This document shows positions 35,601-46,280 of a stretch of 64,000 nucleotides of DNA, in pieces (the first letter of the stretch is position 1; each line of letters starts with the position of its first letter). The stretch lies in assembly GCA_002633005.1 (NCBI GenBank), contig NMRA01000140.1, positions 1 through 64,000 on the forward strand, written 5' to 3'. The notes beneath the pieces were generated by a model that saw nothing but the letters and a program-made list of their open reading frames with translations, made no database searches and was not told the DNA's origin. A program made the translations under genes and the position numbers. The DNA is from Phoronis australis. Taxonomy: Eukaryota > Phoronida > Phoronidae.

Positions 35601-38341
35601 TACTAATATCAGGGCTTGGAATTTTCCGCGGAAACGTGGATTTCCGCTTTTTTGAAATGTGCTTTCCGCTTTTTTTATAATATTTCCGCGTAAAAAAATC
35701 GGATTTGATATGAAATTTCCGCGGCAAATTCCTTTCTTACCGCGGCGTTGCAGACGATGTTCACCTCGGAAAGCGGAAGTCTTTATGTTTCGGAGGAACG
35801 TAAATTGTCAACATTGCCGGGGCATCTGGGTAAAGCGTGGTGTGATTTCCAATGGCGGCTCGTGTCATTGTTAAGCGCGGCGACAAATACAACCGCTCTG
35901 CAGCCAAATGTGTGTGGGGTGGGAGTGGACGGGCGAGCGAAAAGGACGCAGACGCATGATACTGATGGTGGTAACGTTTTTTTTTTTTTTTTAGTCCCGA
36001 TTTTTGTCGCGGACCATTTCAAAGGCTGGGCATGATTTGGGCCGTAAAAGTGTTTCCGCGTTTTTTGTCATTGGTCATTCCAAGCCCTGTAATATTGACT
36101 TTAGTAAAAAGATGGGATGACGTGGCCCAATTAATGAAAGATTGGTATGAAGTTAAAAATCAAAATGTACCGGTTTTCCTCTATAGTTTTCCAGATATTT
36201 GGCAAAACACACACACTCGTTGATAAGGTCCCACATTACTGTGTCTAGTACGTATGTGATCAAATTTGTCTGATTTACACAATTGCTTCCATCCTATATT
36301 TCCTATATCACAAAATACCATTTGAATCTGAATTTCACCCTCTTTTGTTGTCAATGATGATCTCGTAATTACAGTGCTTTCGGGGGGTGGGGTAAAAACA
36401 TTATCACGCTCAACAAGTCTTGATTTTTTGCCTAATTAGCAGGCAACTCATGTCACAGGCAATGCGCACCTGCACTATCTTAAGGTTAGCTTAACCCTAC
36501 AAGCTGTGAAGCATTTTCTTCAGTTGGTGATGGTTGCAATGGGCTTGTACATAATAGAAATAGAATCCTATCACGCTATGAAATTTATGAAAATAAATAT
36601 AGAATGCCTAATTAGATTCTCATTTTTTCAGGCTAAATATCTTTAAGTTAATAATGTTCTAATTGCTCTTTAGTGATCCTGACCTCTAACATTCTTGAGA
36701 AATGTCCAAATTTGGCTAACTGCGGAACATCGTATCTCAAAAGTGGTCGATTGGATTCTTATACTATGCTTCATGTTATTGGGAATTGTAGGTTTAAAGT
36801 GTCCTACATGCATAAAATGAAAGCAAAATCATATTTTCGAAAACTGTGGGCAGCATTTTCGATATCTAATTTTAAACATTTTATATCAAGTAAAATTTAA
36901 GCATTTTATTGATGCCATTGTTTTGCTACGGATTCCTCTTCTTTTTTGCTAAATTTTTCTTTAGTTACAAAACATGTTCACATGACCCAATTAATGGCAG
37001 ATTGGTGCAAAGTCAAAAATCAAATTTTACAGTTTTCTGCTTTCAAGAAATATATGCACTTTTACTAATTTGAAATCTATAGTTTTGTAGATATTTGTTT
37101 AGAGACACAAACTATTACCTCCATAGTTGGTGCCTGTAAACTTATACTATCCAATGTTACACAGGTGTGCAGTGCTGGGTCACGGCTTCTCGTTCAAGAG
37201 TCGGTGCATGACAAAATGGTGGCCAAGCTGAGAGAGAGAATGAAGCACCTGAGAGTTGGCAAAAACACGGATAAAGTGACAGACATTGGGGCTATTGTGG
37301 ACGAGTCACAGAAGAAGACTATCGATGAATACGTGCAGTCGGCTATCAGCGAGGGAGCCGAGGTACGTGATGGATTGTTGTATTTTTTATGTTCGCACTG
37401 CAGGGACCATTTTTGATGATTGTTCATAAGGGTCAAGTTGTCTGTAGAATCTGAACTGTGAGCATGTTTAGGGATGGTTTTTAAGGCTTGGCCGATCATC
37501 GCCCCAGCAGGAATATTAAAGCTCCAGTTGTGCATATCCAAAATGATCACTGGGAGTGTGTAGAAAGGATGACTGTAATTTGAAAGCAATAGACGAGTAT
37601 TATTTCTGTCAGGCGACTCATCGCAGTTGCCCTTGGCTGCCGTGGCAACACTTGTGTAGCCTTACTCATAAAATTCTTGCGTCTACGGAACACAGCCCTG
37701 AAAATGGTTTGATAAGTTATCATATTTTACTGGCTCACACATAACTGCTTCATTTCCTCCATTTGCCGTATGGACAATATCGAAGCCATACTTCGTGATT
37801 ATAGAGATATAGTTATTTCCAATAAGGTCCATCCTTTTGAATGTTACGGTTTCTATGTTTTTATGTTTCTCGCTTTAGTCATTGTGTTGTTATCCGTCCT
37901 TGCCAACCGTTCACCTGTTGAGTCTCCAATCGTCCATTTGTTACAGGTATACCAAGAGTGTGCCTGTCTGCCGAAAGCTGGTTGCTTCTACCCACCAACA
38001 CTCATAACCAATGTACAAACTGTGTCCAGAGTTGTGGATGAAGAGGTCTGTAGTCAATAAAATTGTTGTCTCATGTAACCTTGAAATTTTAGCGGTAAAA
38101 TGTCTGTTTTCCCAACACAATTTTGCGCTCAAAAAGTTTCAAGGGCTTTTTTTGGAAAAATGCAGTTCGAATGTTTTGGAAGCTTGTACTTTCTACTGCA
38201 GAGACCCGATCATTCGTGGACTTGAAAGACCACCCAGGGTGAACTTTGTTTTATATTACTTCTTAATTTTTTAATATTTTTAGTGTTTATTATGAAAAAT
38301 ACAATGCACAATAATAAGAGTTAAGCCCAGAAAGTGCTAGA

Positions 38342-38391
<50 letters not shown>

Positions 38392-41300
38392 TCGTCATTA
38401 TTATTACGTATTAAGAGAGAAGTTAGTTGATATGTGATCAACTTGATATGTTTTAACGCTCCTTTTTTAAAAGACCAAAAATTGAGAAAGTATTGACACA
38501 TATACTATATTCGTGTCGCATGCAAACCGATTCAGAAAGACTCTCTTTTTGGCTTCTTTGAATCTTGTTTCTGAAAGAGCCCCCTTGTTGGGTCTCTTTC
38601 TGAAATCCCCAATACATTTTCTTGTATACGTACTACTACTGCCTCCTTTTGTCATTACTGAAATGCCTCGATTTTTAGCAGAAAAACTCTGGTAAACCCC
38701 CTTTTTGCTCACTGTTGTCAAACAACAAGGCAATTTGAAAAAAGTGACAAAATAATATAATAATGCAAACTTATGTTATTCAGTACTTAGTGTTATCAGA
38801 ATGTTGTGGCAGCTATTCAGTTTTGTTATGCATCTACGGTAAAAATTCTGCAGTTTGGGATAAAAATGATTGCTGAAATGTCTATTTTTCTATATTTCAA
38901 ACGCTCACAATTTAACAAAATACGTTTATGTTCGGTGATAGCTCTAAAATACAAACCGTGATAAAATCAAAGGATGATTTCCTGACAAATCATTTTTGTT
39001 TAGAAATTAGGCAAGATCGAATTTCACATTTCCGTCCCAAATTGAAGAGTGTTTACCACATATGCCAATATTCATGCTGTTGTCCTTCAACAGTAGTGTG
39101 ATTTGATGTTCATATTCAGTTCATGATGTATGTTGCTCTAGATATTTGGCCCAGTTCTGGTCGTGCTTCCATTCAGGACTGCAAAGGAAGCGGTCAGTCT
39201 CGGCAACAACACGCGCTACGGGCTGGCAGGAAGTGTCTGGACAGAGAATGTTAGTCTGGCCCTGGAGGTGGCGCTGTCTATCAAGGCTGGTGCACTGTGG
39301 ATCAATGCGCACAACATGTTCGACGCAGCGGCAGGATTTGGGGGTTACAAGGAAAGTGGCTTCGGACGAGATGGTGGGAAGGAGGTATGATCTGCTGATT
39401 TACTGTTGTGAGCTCTTGTCGATTTTACCTGAGTTTTCAAAATCCTTTGATTTTGTTCAGTGACTTGCAATAATAATTGCAGGTGGTCGGGTACACGCTG
39501 TACCAGACGCGTGCAGTCCGCTCAGGTGGATCCATTGTACTGATCTCCTGGAACCATTTTTATGCTTTACTAACTCCTAGTTTAAACAGAGGTGAGGTGC
39601 TATAGACCTGACTCAAGGATGTAGCATTGTGTCCCAGTGAGACTTTAACCTACTACCTTGGAAAAGGTATTCAAGTTAAAATTAACCTCAATAAAACGTT
39701 TATCAATCTTCCTTTTTCACATTCTGTAAATGACCTAAAGATGGCACCTAAAAATCAGATATGTTCCGTCTTGGGTTCAACGCCATAATTGGTAACAAGA
39801 TTATTTTGACAAAAAAATCTCTTCAGGGGCTGTATGAGTATGTCCGTCCGTCATGGGAGGAGAGGCCACGCCCACAAGTTGACGGCACATTTGACCTGAA
39901 GTCATTCGGTGCAACACAACAAGGTCGGCCTACGTTTCATAACAATCAACAGACGGCCGTCGGAAAGGATACCCCAAGGTAGGTAGTTATTTTGTCCTAG
40001 TAGCTGAGCCAGGCTTAAACTTGTAAGAGATATTGTTTTTCTGAAACTCAAGTACGTGAGAAATTATTGTAACACACCCTTGGAAATGGCTTTTGCATGA
40101 GGTCCATGTTCCCATTCTCTCTTTTGCATCCATCTGTATGTCAGACCAAGCTCAGAGCAGTAAGAGACACATTTTGTCAATGCTGGACTGTCAGCCAATA
40201 ATGCTAGAATGTGTACCGGTGTCTCTCAAATTGGGAGTGCAAAGCACAAACCACAGCCCTACAGGGTCTCCATGTTATCATGTTCGGTGGAAAGCAATCT
40301 TCCATGAGAATTAATATTTTAATATTCTTCTTAATCTTTGGATTCAAATATTTAAAATGATGTGCGAGTTTAAGTTACATATTCTGTAAATGTCATTTCC
40401 ACTGTTGGATTTTCTATTAGAGTGTGGTGTAATAATTCAAGCACAACATTTGGCCAAAAAATGGCAAGGAATGGCTGTTTAAGTACCAGGTTTTTTAACC
40501 TTCCTGATATTTGTACATTTTGCTTGCTTTGAAATAACTGTCAAGCTAAAAGAAGTATGCATTACTGCTGAAGCATTACTCGACCTCAAAAACGTTGTTG
40601 TCAAAACCTGCCACTACGTGCATTTTCCCTATTCCAAGTATCACTCTTGCTATTTTTTGTTGTGTTTGCTGTACCATTGAATTGAGAAACTGGGGAATGA
40701 AGTACAATTGTTTGCCATACAGTTTAAATTTTTTTTGCTTGTCAATGTCAAAGCACTCCTGTGTCATTTGAAAATCTGTAGAACGTTGTTCTACTTTTTC
40801 ATCTCTGTAATAATCGAGTACAGCAAAAACAACACTCCATCGCACTTGTGAAGAAACAGCTTGAGGTATGACCGTTTGATGTCAGCATGGATCCCTGACC
40901 AACATTATGTTTGGGAATTTGTTGACTGGGAAGATAGCTGATGGGAGCATGGCTGGCATCTACACTGAATGTGATCTGACTTCCAAACAACAAACAAAAT
41001 AAATGAAAATAATGGTAGACTCTACCTTTCAATGTTGGAGTCTTAGGCGAACTTGCAGTTGCTTTGTTGGAATACATTTCTATCCACTGTATGGTAAGGT
41101 ACTACTAGAACAGATTTCCCTTTCTGTTTTTGCTGCTGTCACAGGATTACATATACCATTGCTTGCATTCTCAACTTCATTCCTACTTTCCCCCTTATAG
41201 TATCGACCATACCTACAAAATGTACTATGGGGGTGCCCAGAAGCGTCCAGATGCTCCCTACGCACGCCCCATCTACAGTGCTGATGGTCAAGTCATGGCC

Positions 41301-44171
41301 CATGTTGGAGAAGGGAACCGAAAGGATGTGAGAAATGCTGTGGAGGCCGCCCACAAGGCTGCACCTGGGTATGAGGGTCAGGTTTAAGGTTATGCAGGAC
41401 CCTTGAAAAATGTTCAAAGATGGATAACTGTCTAACATCATATCTCTGAAGTGGCTGATCAGATTCAAAGGAAACCTTTAGATAGCATGTTTTATATACT
41501 GTTCTTCAAAACCATGTTTGTAATTGTTTGAAAATGATTCTCTTATGCAAGAGCAACTATCCAAAAATAGGACTTATGATTTTTATACACAAACTCAAAG
41601 TCTCATAAAACAAAAACAAAATGATAATTTTAGAAAAGTGTAGCAGGGTTTCTGAGATTTCAGTTTATGCATTATCAATCAAAATGTGATGCTCTTGATA
41701 TGCAATGATTGTACCTTTTATTTTTGGTAAATTTTAGTAAAAAAGACATTGTCATGTGAACAAATCAACGCCATCAAGTCAAAAAATCAAATTCTACATG
41801 CTTTCTACTATCAGAAAATATAACCTTTTACTGGGTTGAAATCTATAGTTGTGTAGATAATTGGCTGAATGCTCAGGCTTGTCAATCACGTCGTACATAA
41901 CCTTGAAAGTTCAGGGTAAACGACACCTGCGGGAATTTCTGCTTAACAATTGGTTGAAAATTGACGATTCCCTCAGCACTGCCAACACCATTATAGTTTT
42001 TCCTTGACATCTCATCTAACTAAGCATCAGCAAGAGTGAGTAATCCTATTATAGCATTTTCTTTAAAAAGTTTTTGATCATGCTGTAGCTTTTTTATTTA
42101 AATTTGGATAATCCGAAAGCTAGAAATGGACTTTGGCTTATATTTTCCTCAAAAATTTTCATTAGTTAGTAGCACATGGTATGTACCCAGCGGATGAGAG
42201 TACCGCGGAAGTCTGGGGAATAGTCTTTATGGTGTTACTGTCTCTGGTTGGTGGCACATTGGTCACAGTCCATTAGTCCTTATCATTCATCCACTAGGTG
42301 GGGTAAGCGTGCAGCCCACAACCGTGCCCAGATTGTGTACTACATGGCTGAAAACTTGGAGATGAGGCGGCAGGAGTTTGCTGAGAGAATTGCCGCCATG
42401 ACAGGTGGAAGTGTGGATGATGGCCTGCGTGAGGTGGACCTGTCCATACAGAGACTGTTTCACTGGGGGGCCTACTGCGACAAGTATGGAGGAACTGTAC
42501 AGGTAAATACAGTCACAATTCATCATGTCGGATCTTGAGTTGAAAAATTCACTTTTGATTTAAAAACCACTTACGGTTAGAAAACCAGTCTCAAAGTTGT
42601 TTCTTTTATTAAAGATAGATTTCTGGCTGGGAAAGAACTGACAAATTGTTATTGTTTGAGACCAGGCTCCAAAAGTTAAGTTGACACAGTTATCACATAA
42701 TGCTAAATTGTCGTTAGAGACCGTCCGGAGTTGGTAAATGGTGCAACTCCGGATGGTCTGGGGTCAACCGAAAACCACAATTCAACTGTGATTCTACACC
42801 AAAATGACACACAATGTGTGACTGGGCAAAGCGTTTTCAAAATAATGTGAATAAATCAGTGGAGTGTGAGACCCCTGAGGTCCCTGTCAAGTCTTCTCGA
42901 CAATTTTACGTTATGCATGTTATGTGACAAGTGTTGTCTGAAACAATAACAAACTGTCAGTTATTCTTAAGCTCAAAAATTTCTTCTGATTTGAGTAGAG
43001 AACAAGTTGAGACTAATTTTATAACAGTAAATGGTCCGAGTCATCTTTTTCACAGAAGGTTTTTGCACCACCTTTAACTCAGACGGAGGTCTGAAACATG
43101 GTTGTTCCAGTTTGTGCTGCTTGAATTTATACTGTATGTATAAGGGTTTTAAAAAATCCCAGCAAGTTGGGGGTGATTTTCTAGATTTCATACTTTTCCA
43201 TGTCTTGACAGTGTCAAATAAAATTGGGTGAAATCTCTTAAGTACAGGAGTACATGAAGACTTCAAACAAGTATATATGAAGTACTGAGGTAAAGTTTTA
43301 ACATATTAAAATATGTGATTAATTTCATAGCAATGATCTCCAAAGTATGCAAATAGCAGGACATGCTTTTCAGCCAAACATTTTTCAGCCAGTAGTTGGT
43401 AGGTGTCTTTATGTATGATGTTCTGTTGGTGGGCATGTTTGGTAGAATTCTGTTGAATTGTTTAGTGATTTCAAATAATGTTCTAGTTTTCTTTGCTTCC
43501 CAGGAGACCACATTGTACGGAGCCACAGTGAAGATTAATGAGCCTGTAGGTGTCATTGGTATCGCCTGTTCCGATCAGTGGCCTTTACTAGGATTTGTCT
43601 CCCTCTTTGCTCCAGCTGTTATACGTGGCAATGTCATTGTAATCGTTCCCAGTGAGAAGCACCCATTGGCTGCACTAGACTTATATCAGGTGAGTTACCT
43701 TTCATGTAAAACTGCATTCAGCCACGTTTTTAACAACCTTAAAGTTTGTTAGGCGTATGGAAATTTTTAGTATTAGAAAGGAATGGGGTTCATTTTTGCT
43801 TGAATGACTTCTCAGATTGTTGGGAATTTGATTCACTTTACCATGGTCAAGAAGTTTGTTACCTATTTTAGGTGTTTGACACTTCTGACCTACCTGGAGG
43901 TGTGGTCAATATCTTGACTGGGGACAGAGATCACCTGACCAAGTACCTGACTGAACATCAGGATATTCAAGCCATGTGGTACTTTGGTACGTCTGAAGGA
44001 TCCAAGTTTGTGGAGTACACATCTGCAGAGAATGTGAAGAGAACTTGGGTGAACTATGGCATCGACCGAGATTGGTCGGATGGTGAACAAGGTCAAGGTG
44101 AAGAGTTCCTCTACCAAGCAGTGCAAGTGAAGAACATCTGGATTCCTATGGGAGACATCTTTGCAAATTAA
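29626..44171 (+). CDS. ALDH16A1: Aldehyde dehydrogenase family 16 member A1, complete, 15 exons
   Basis: Exons: 29626-29727, 31174-31276, 32628-32754, 33505-33683, 34421-34560, 34854-34976, 35435-35587, 37165-37362, 37947-38045, 39142-39384, 39827-39978, 41201-41368, 42298-42502, 43504-43689, 43872-44171. All junctions are GT-AG and every phase agrees, giving 825 residues; human ALDH16A1 has 802. The protein has a full N-terminal ALDH domain and a shortened C-terminal ALDH-like domain. Catalytic residues are present: PWNFP (Asn about 180), LKPA (Lys about 203), ELGGKSP (general base Glu277), GQVCSAGSR (nucleophile Cys311, 34 residues after the Glu as in ALDH2) and EEIFGP (Glu408). Start chosen at 29626 for its strong Kozak context and its match to the family N-terminus (MAAT, then YGPAPE). 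ALDHs oxidise aldehydes with NAD(P)+; the natural substrate of ALDH16A1 is not known. The mammalian protein lacks the Cys and is thought inactive; this one looks active. Confidence 0.96.
29833..30440 (-). mobile_element. CR1/L2-like LINE 3' end in ALDH16A1 intron 1
   Basis: On the minus strand a decayed reverse-transcriptase tail is readable: [15 protein letters not shown], then [18 protein letters not shown], then [16 protein letters not shown], the usual end of CR1-type LINE proteins, with at least two frame changes. The fragment ends near 29833 in an AATAAA-like stretch and a short repeated CTTGACTTGAG-type tail. Antisense to the host gene. Confidence 0.7.
32368..32627 (+). repeat. Three decayed tandem copies of the exon 3 acceptor and 5' half
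   Basis: Just before exon 3 the start of that exon is repeated three times, aligning from 32368, 32459 and 32543 with unit lengths 91, 84 and 85 bp. Each copy holds about 50 nt matching the exon start (AAGTGTTGGCTTCC...GTGAACAAGAAGA) plus intron sequence. The copy nearest exon 3 keeps the TTATTTTAG acceptor and an open frame for about 20 codons but has no donor and then a stop; the others have lost the acceptor AG. Confidence 0.88.
33356..33460. repeat. Short imperfect repeat of TGATATGAATTGATATCAA
   Basis: About five diverged units of 18-20 bp, partly palindromic, end just before exon 4 of ALDH16A1 (acceptor AG at 33503-33504). Confidence 0.7.
33751..33984. repeat. 117-bp diverged tandem duplication in intron 4
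   Basis: 33751-33867 and 33868-33984 align throughout (CACAGCTA, ...GGTGTGTCTG, GTGAATTGTGGGAAATTGAG, GCATGTCT) with many substitutions, so the duplication is old. Confidence 0.8.
35610..36089. mobile_element. 480-bp hAT-like MITE in ALDH16A1 intron 7
   Basis: Begins CAGGGCTTGGAAT and ends with the exact inverse ATTCCAAGCCCTG. TAATAT lies directly outside each end (35604-35609 and 36090-36095) as a target-site duplication. CAGGG ends are typical of hAT elements, whose duplications are usually 8 bp; here only 6 match. The interior has several TTTCCGCG motifs in both orientations and no transposase, so it would depend on another element for movement. It lies close to exon 7 (donor at 35588). 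Confidence 0.8.
36096..36200 (+). repeat. Copy 1 of an interspersed repeat in ALDH16A1 introns
   Basis: CCAATTAATG...AGATTGG...GAAGTTAAAAATCAAA and the following TATAGTTTTCCAGATATTTGG match 36985-37100. It starts immediately after the right target-site duplication of the hAT-like element. Confidence 0.6.
36700..37110 (+). repeat. Copy 2 of the interspersed repeat (intron 7)
   Basis: Two matching blocks, one near 36700-36760 (AATGTCCAAATTTGGCTAACTG, ATATCTC-type) and one at 36965-37100, align with 41405-41465 and 41735-41860 in the same order. Confidence 0.65.
38345..38407. repeat. ATT microsatellite in intron 9
   Basis: About 20 ATT triplets with a few interruptions. Likely polymorphic. Confidence 0.95.
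39483..39605 (+). CDS. Candidate alternative last exon of ALDH16A1
   Basis: In intron 10 a good acceptor (AATAATTGCAG, AG at 39481-39482) is followed, in the right phase after exon 10, by a 40-codon frame ending in TAG at 39603-39605. It begins [16 protein letters not shown] and its first 50 nt are clearly more GC-rich than the intron around it. AATAAA follows at 39690-39695, 84 nt after the stop. Used as a last exon it would give about 529 residues, the catalytic domain without the C-terminal domain. If instead spliced out at the GT after 39525 it would shift the frame of exon 11 and stop early. No such isoform is known to me; inference from sequence only. Confidence 0.4.
   Translation: MVGYTLYQTRAVRSGGSIVLISWNHFYALLTPSLNRGEVL
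39690..39695 (+). terminator. Candidate intronic polyadenylation signal
   Basis: Canonical AATAAA in ALDH16A1 intron 10, placed suitably for the candidate alternative last exon just upstream. Confidence 0.35.
41405..41865 (+). repeat. Copy 3 of the interspersed repeat (intron 12)
   Basis: Diverged relative of 36700-37110: ATGGATAACTGTCTAACATC near 41420, then AGTCAAAAAATCAAATTCTA and GGTTGAAATCTATAGTTGTG near 41780-41850. Confidence 0.6.
42718..42759. repeat. Intronic hairpin, 16-bp stem and 10-nt loop
   Basis: AGACCGTCCGGAGTTG (42718-42733) pairs with CAACTCCGGATGGTCT (42744-42759) with one mismatch, a G-U pair in RNA. In intron 13 of ALDH16A1, GC-rich against an AT-rich background. The stem is short for a microRNA precursor. 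Confidence 0.75.
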
Positions 44172-44277
44172 ATTTCTTGCATTGTTCTAAAAATGTGTTT
44201 GGGTTTCATGAGAAGCTGGTTCATGCTTATGAACCGTTCTCCTTGTAGGGTCTTCCCAGTAATAGTTACTTACAGGA

Positions 44278-44343
44278 GTCCCAGATTTTGAGAACCAGTT
44301 TTCTCCACTGGCGGGCATCAGACTGGTTCTCAAAATCCAGGAC
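44278..44343. mobile_element. Foldback element, copy A
   Basis: Arms GTCCCAGATTTTGAGAACCAGT and the near-inverse ending GGTTCTCAAAATCCAGGAC enclose about 25 nt. Same arms as 50458-50541 and 55845-55915. It lies 107 nt after the ALDH16A1 stop, so it is probably transcribed in the 3' UTR and would fold into a stable hairpin. Confidence 0.8.
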
Positions 44344-44701
44344 CCCTTTTACTGACTATTTCCATGTCTCAGTTTTGAATTGTGTGTCATCAATACCTGG
44401 TGACATAATAAGTGAAAGATACTCTCGAATTTTGTATTACAATTTTGAAATGGGGAATGTGTGTACATTTTTTAGGTTATTGTTAAATCTGTTTTCGGTT
44501 ACTCATCTGCCAAAGCGAATGCTGCCATTGGTTCAGCTTGTTTATAATGCTGTTGATTGTTTTACATTTATTACAGTTGACAAGAAAAGGACAAAGCAGG
44601 TTGTCGGCATTGCAACTCTATGGTTGATATCTTATCATGTGATGCCATTTCATGAAAACACTTATTGTGATTTGTGTTGAGTTGTTTTTCCTTTCAGTTT
44701 A

Positions 44702-45134
44702 TAGTCCCGTTTAGACATCAACTTTTGGCCTGGCGCAACCTACGCGGAGCAAATTGATCGGTGTCAAGCGTCCGTTTTCACACACAACTCACTAACTGTG
44801 GCAAGATGGAAATTGTAGACTGGAGAGTGGATCACACATGCGCAAGTTTACAAATGACGGGAGTTGAAGAGGCAGAGAACCTGTATTTAGGTCATTACAC
44901 AAGCGCAGTAGAGGTGATCCTTTCCGCCTTGCCCCAGTTTTGCGTTTAGACACATAATTGACACGGAGCAAGATGTTCTTGCGCAAATTGCTCTACCTCA
45001 CAAACGGGTTTCAAAAATTGTCACCGCAGTGTCAATTTGCTCCAGTTCAGTCTCGTTTACACACATACTTGTGCTGGAACAACTCGTTCCATGTCAGCTG
45101 ATCCGTGTCAACTTTTGTAATGTAAACGGCACTA
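44702..45134. mobile_element. TA-flanked MITE-like element, about 430 bp
   Basis: Left end TAGTCCCGTTTAGACATCAA; right end, inverted, TAGTGCCGTTTACATTACAA. A likely TA target duplication flanks GTCCCGTTTA/TAAACGGCAC. No transposase inside. Internal stretches such as CTCGTTTACACACATA resemble the ends. It lies in the presumed ALDH16A1 3' UTR. Confidence 0.6.
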
Positions 45135-45396
45135 ATGTTCTTGCAACTGAGGTTTAATTGTACAATCTGTTGGCAGACTGTCATCAAGGTTTAATGATGT
45201 TATATTGTAATCTTTTGATCATCATGTGTGCTGAGTGCTGAATCACCTTATTCTACTATTCATATGTTTCTAAAGTATAACATTTTTGTTGCATGGTCTT
45301 GTGAAATGTGGGATAAAAGCTCTTAATTTTGATATGTTAAAGTTGTGAACTTTTTATTGCCTCAGAGTACGCCTATTTTCGTACTATCATGAAGTG

Positions 45397-45402
45397 AATA
45401 AA
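45397..45402 (+). terminator. Candidate ALDH16A1 polyadenylation signal
   Basis: The first AATAAA I find after the ALDH16A1 stop, about 1.2 kb downstream. If used, the 3' UTR includes the foldback and the TA-flanked element. Confidence 0.4.
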
Positions 45403-46083
45403 TTAATTTTCTAGTATAAATATCAGTCTTGTGGTATTTCCTTCTAGTTATTGAAAGAATAGGCACTAAGTACATTCATGTTTAGAGGGTTTATTTTAAG
45501 TTAATTCCCTTAATTATTTAGTTCTGGAAGTTCTTGGGGGGTTACACCTTTGTTACTATAACTTCAAATGAATTATACAGGTGTAGTACTTCTGGTTGTA
45601 ACCAAGTGGTAGTAAAATTGCCTTGTGTTCTAAAAGTTTCCCCTGCGTCATGTTTCTTGAAAGTGACTTTAGAATTAAGACACAACTTTTTTCTGAGACT
45701 TCCACTTCATAGTTGCTGAAATAGGTTTTGCTAAGTGATGAGGAGCACACAATAGTCTAGACATAATTTAAAGAAATCCCGGTAACTTACAGTTATTAGT
45801 ATATTCTCGGAGACTTTCCACTTTTGCTCAAGTAATGTTCAATTATTTTTCAAACAGTTGTTTGAAGTTTAAGTCCAAATTACTGACTTATCTCACATTC
45901 CGTGAAAGGGGCCCCCCGGAAGAAACTTAAGTTGTGCAGTTATTACTCCAGTGAAAAACATATTTATTCAAAAAATTTACAAATGGAAAAATTTACAAAC
46001 AGGTGGTCACAAATGCATAATTTGATAGCAATGTAAGGATATTTTATCATTCCAAAATACTCTCCCCCCTCCTTTTTTTTTCA

Positions 46084-46280
46084 GAGCCATATACTACTAT
46101 ATTGTCTTGTATGTTTTTGTTTTCTTTTGTTAAATCTATTTCAAAATCCGGTTCACGTATATTTTTAACTTAGTAAACTTTATTTTCATTGAATTGTAAA
46201 GTAAGGCAAGGGAATCCCAGACCTTTGTCCTTACTTATGTTGAACTGGGAGAATAAAAAATATTTAAAAAAAAAAAAAAG
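46084..46280 (+). mobile_element. Possible retrotransposon tail
   Basis: AT-rich sequence ends GTTGAACTGGGAGAATAAAA then a run of A (46266-46279), like the 3' end of an L1-type LINE or a processed transcript. No coding part recognised. Confidence 0.4.

Larger units (their letters stand above)
31174..39384 (+). other. ALDH16A1: ALDH16A1 exons 2-10: catalytic ALDH domain
   Basis: These nine exons encode residues about 35-489: FINGEWVKP, the Rossmann-type NAD-binding half ([21 protein letters not shown]), the catalytic half (Glu277, Cys311, EEIFGP) and the closing [10 protein letters not shown]. Exon 7 ends just before the catalytic Cys, so Glu and Cys are on different exons, separated by the long intron 7. 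Confidence 0.9.
39827..44171 (+). other. ALDH16A1: ALDH16A1 exons 11-15: C-terminal ALDH-like domain
   Basis: Exon 11 links the two parts ([10 protein letters not shown]), then exons 12-15 encode a second, shorter ALDH-like domain: [80 protein letters not shown], and the end [11 protein letters not shown]. It lacks a catalytic Cys region. In the family this domain is non-catalytic and helps build the dimer. Confidence 0.9.

Noticed and set aside
35748-36035. Open frames inside the hAT-like element
   Set aside because: No transposase or zinc-finger motif; the element appears non-coding.
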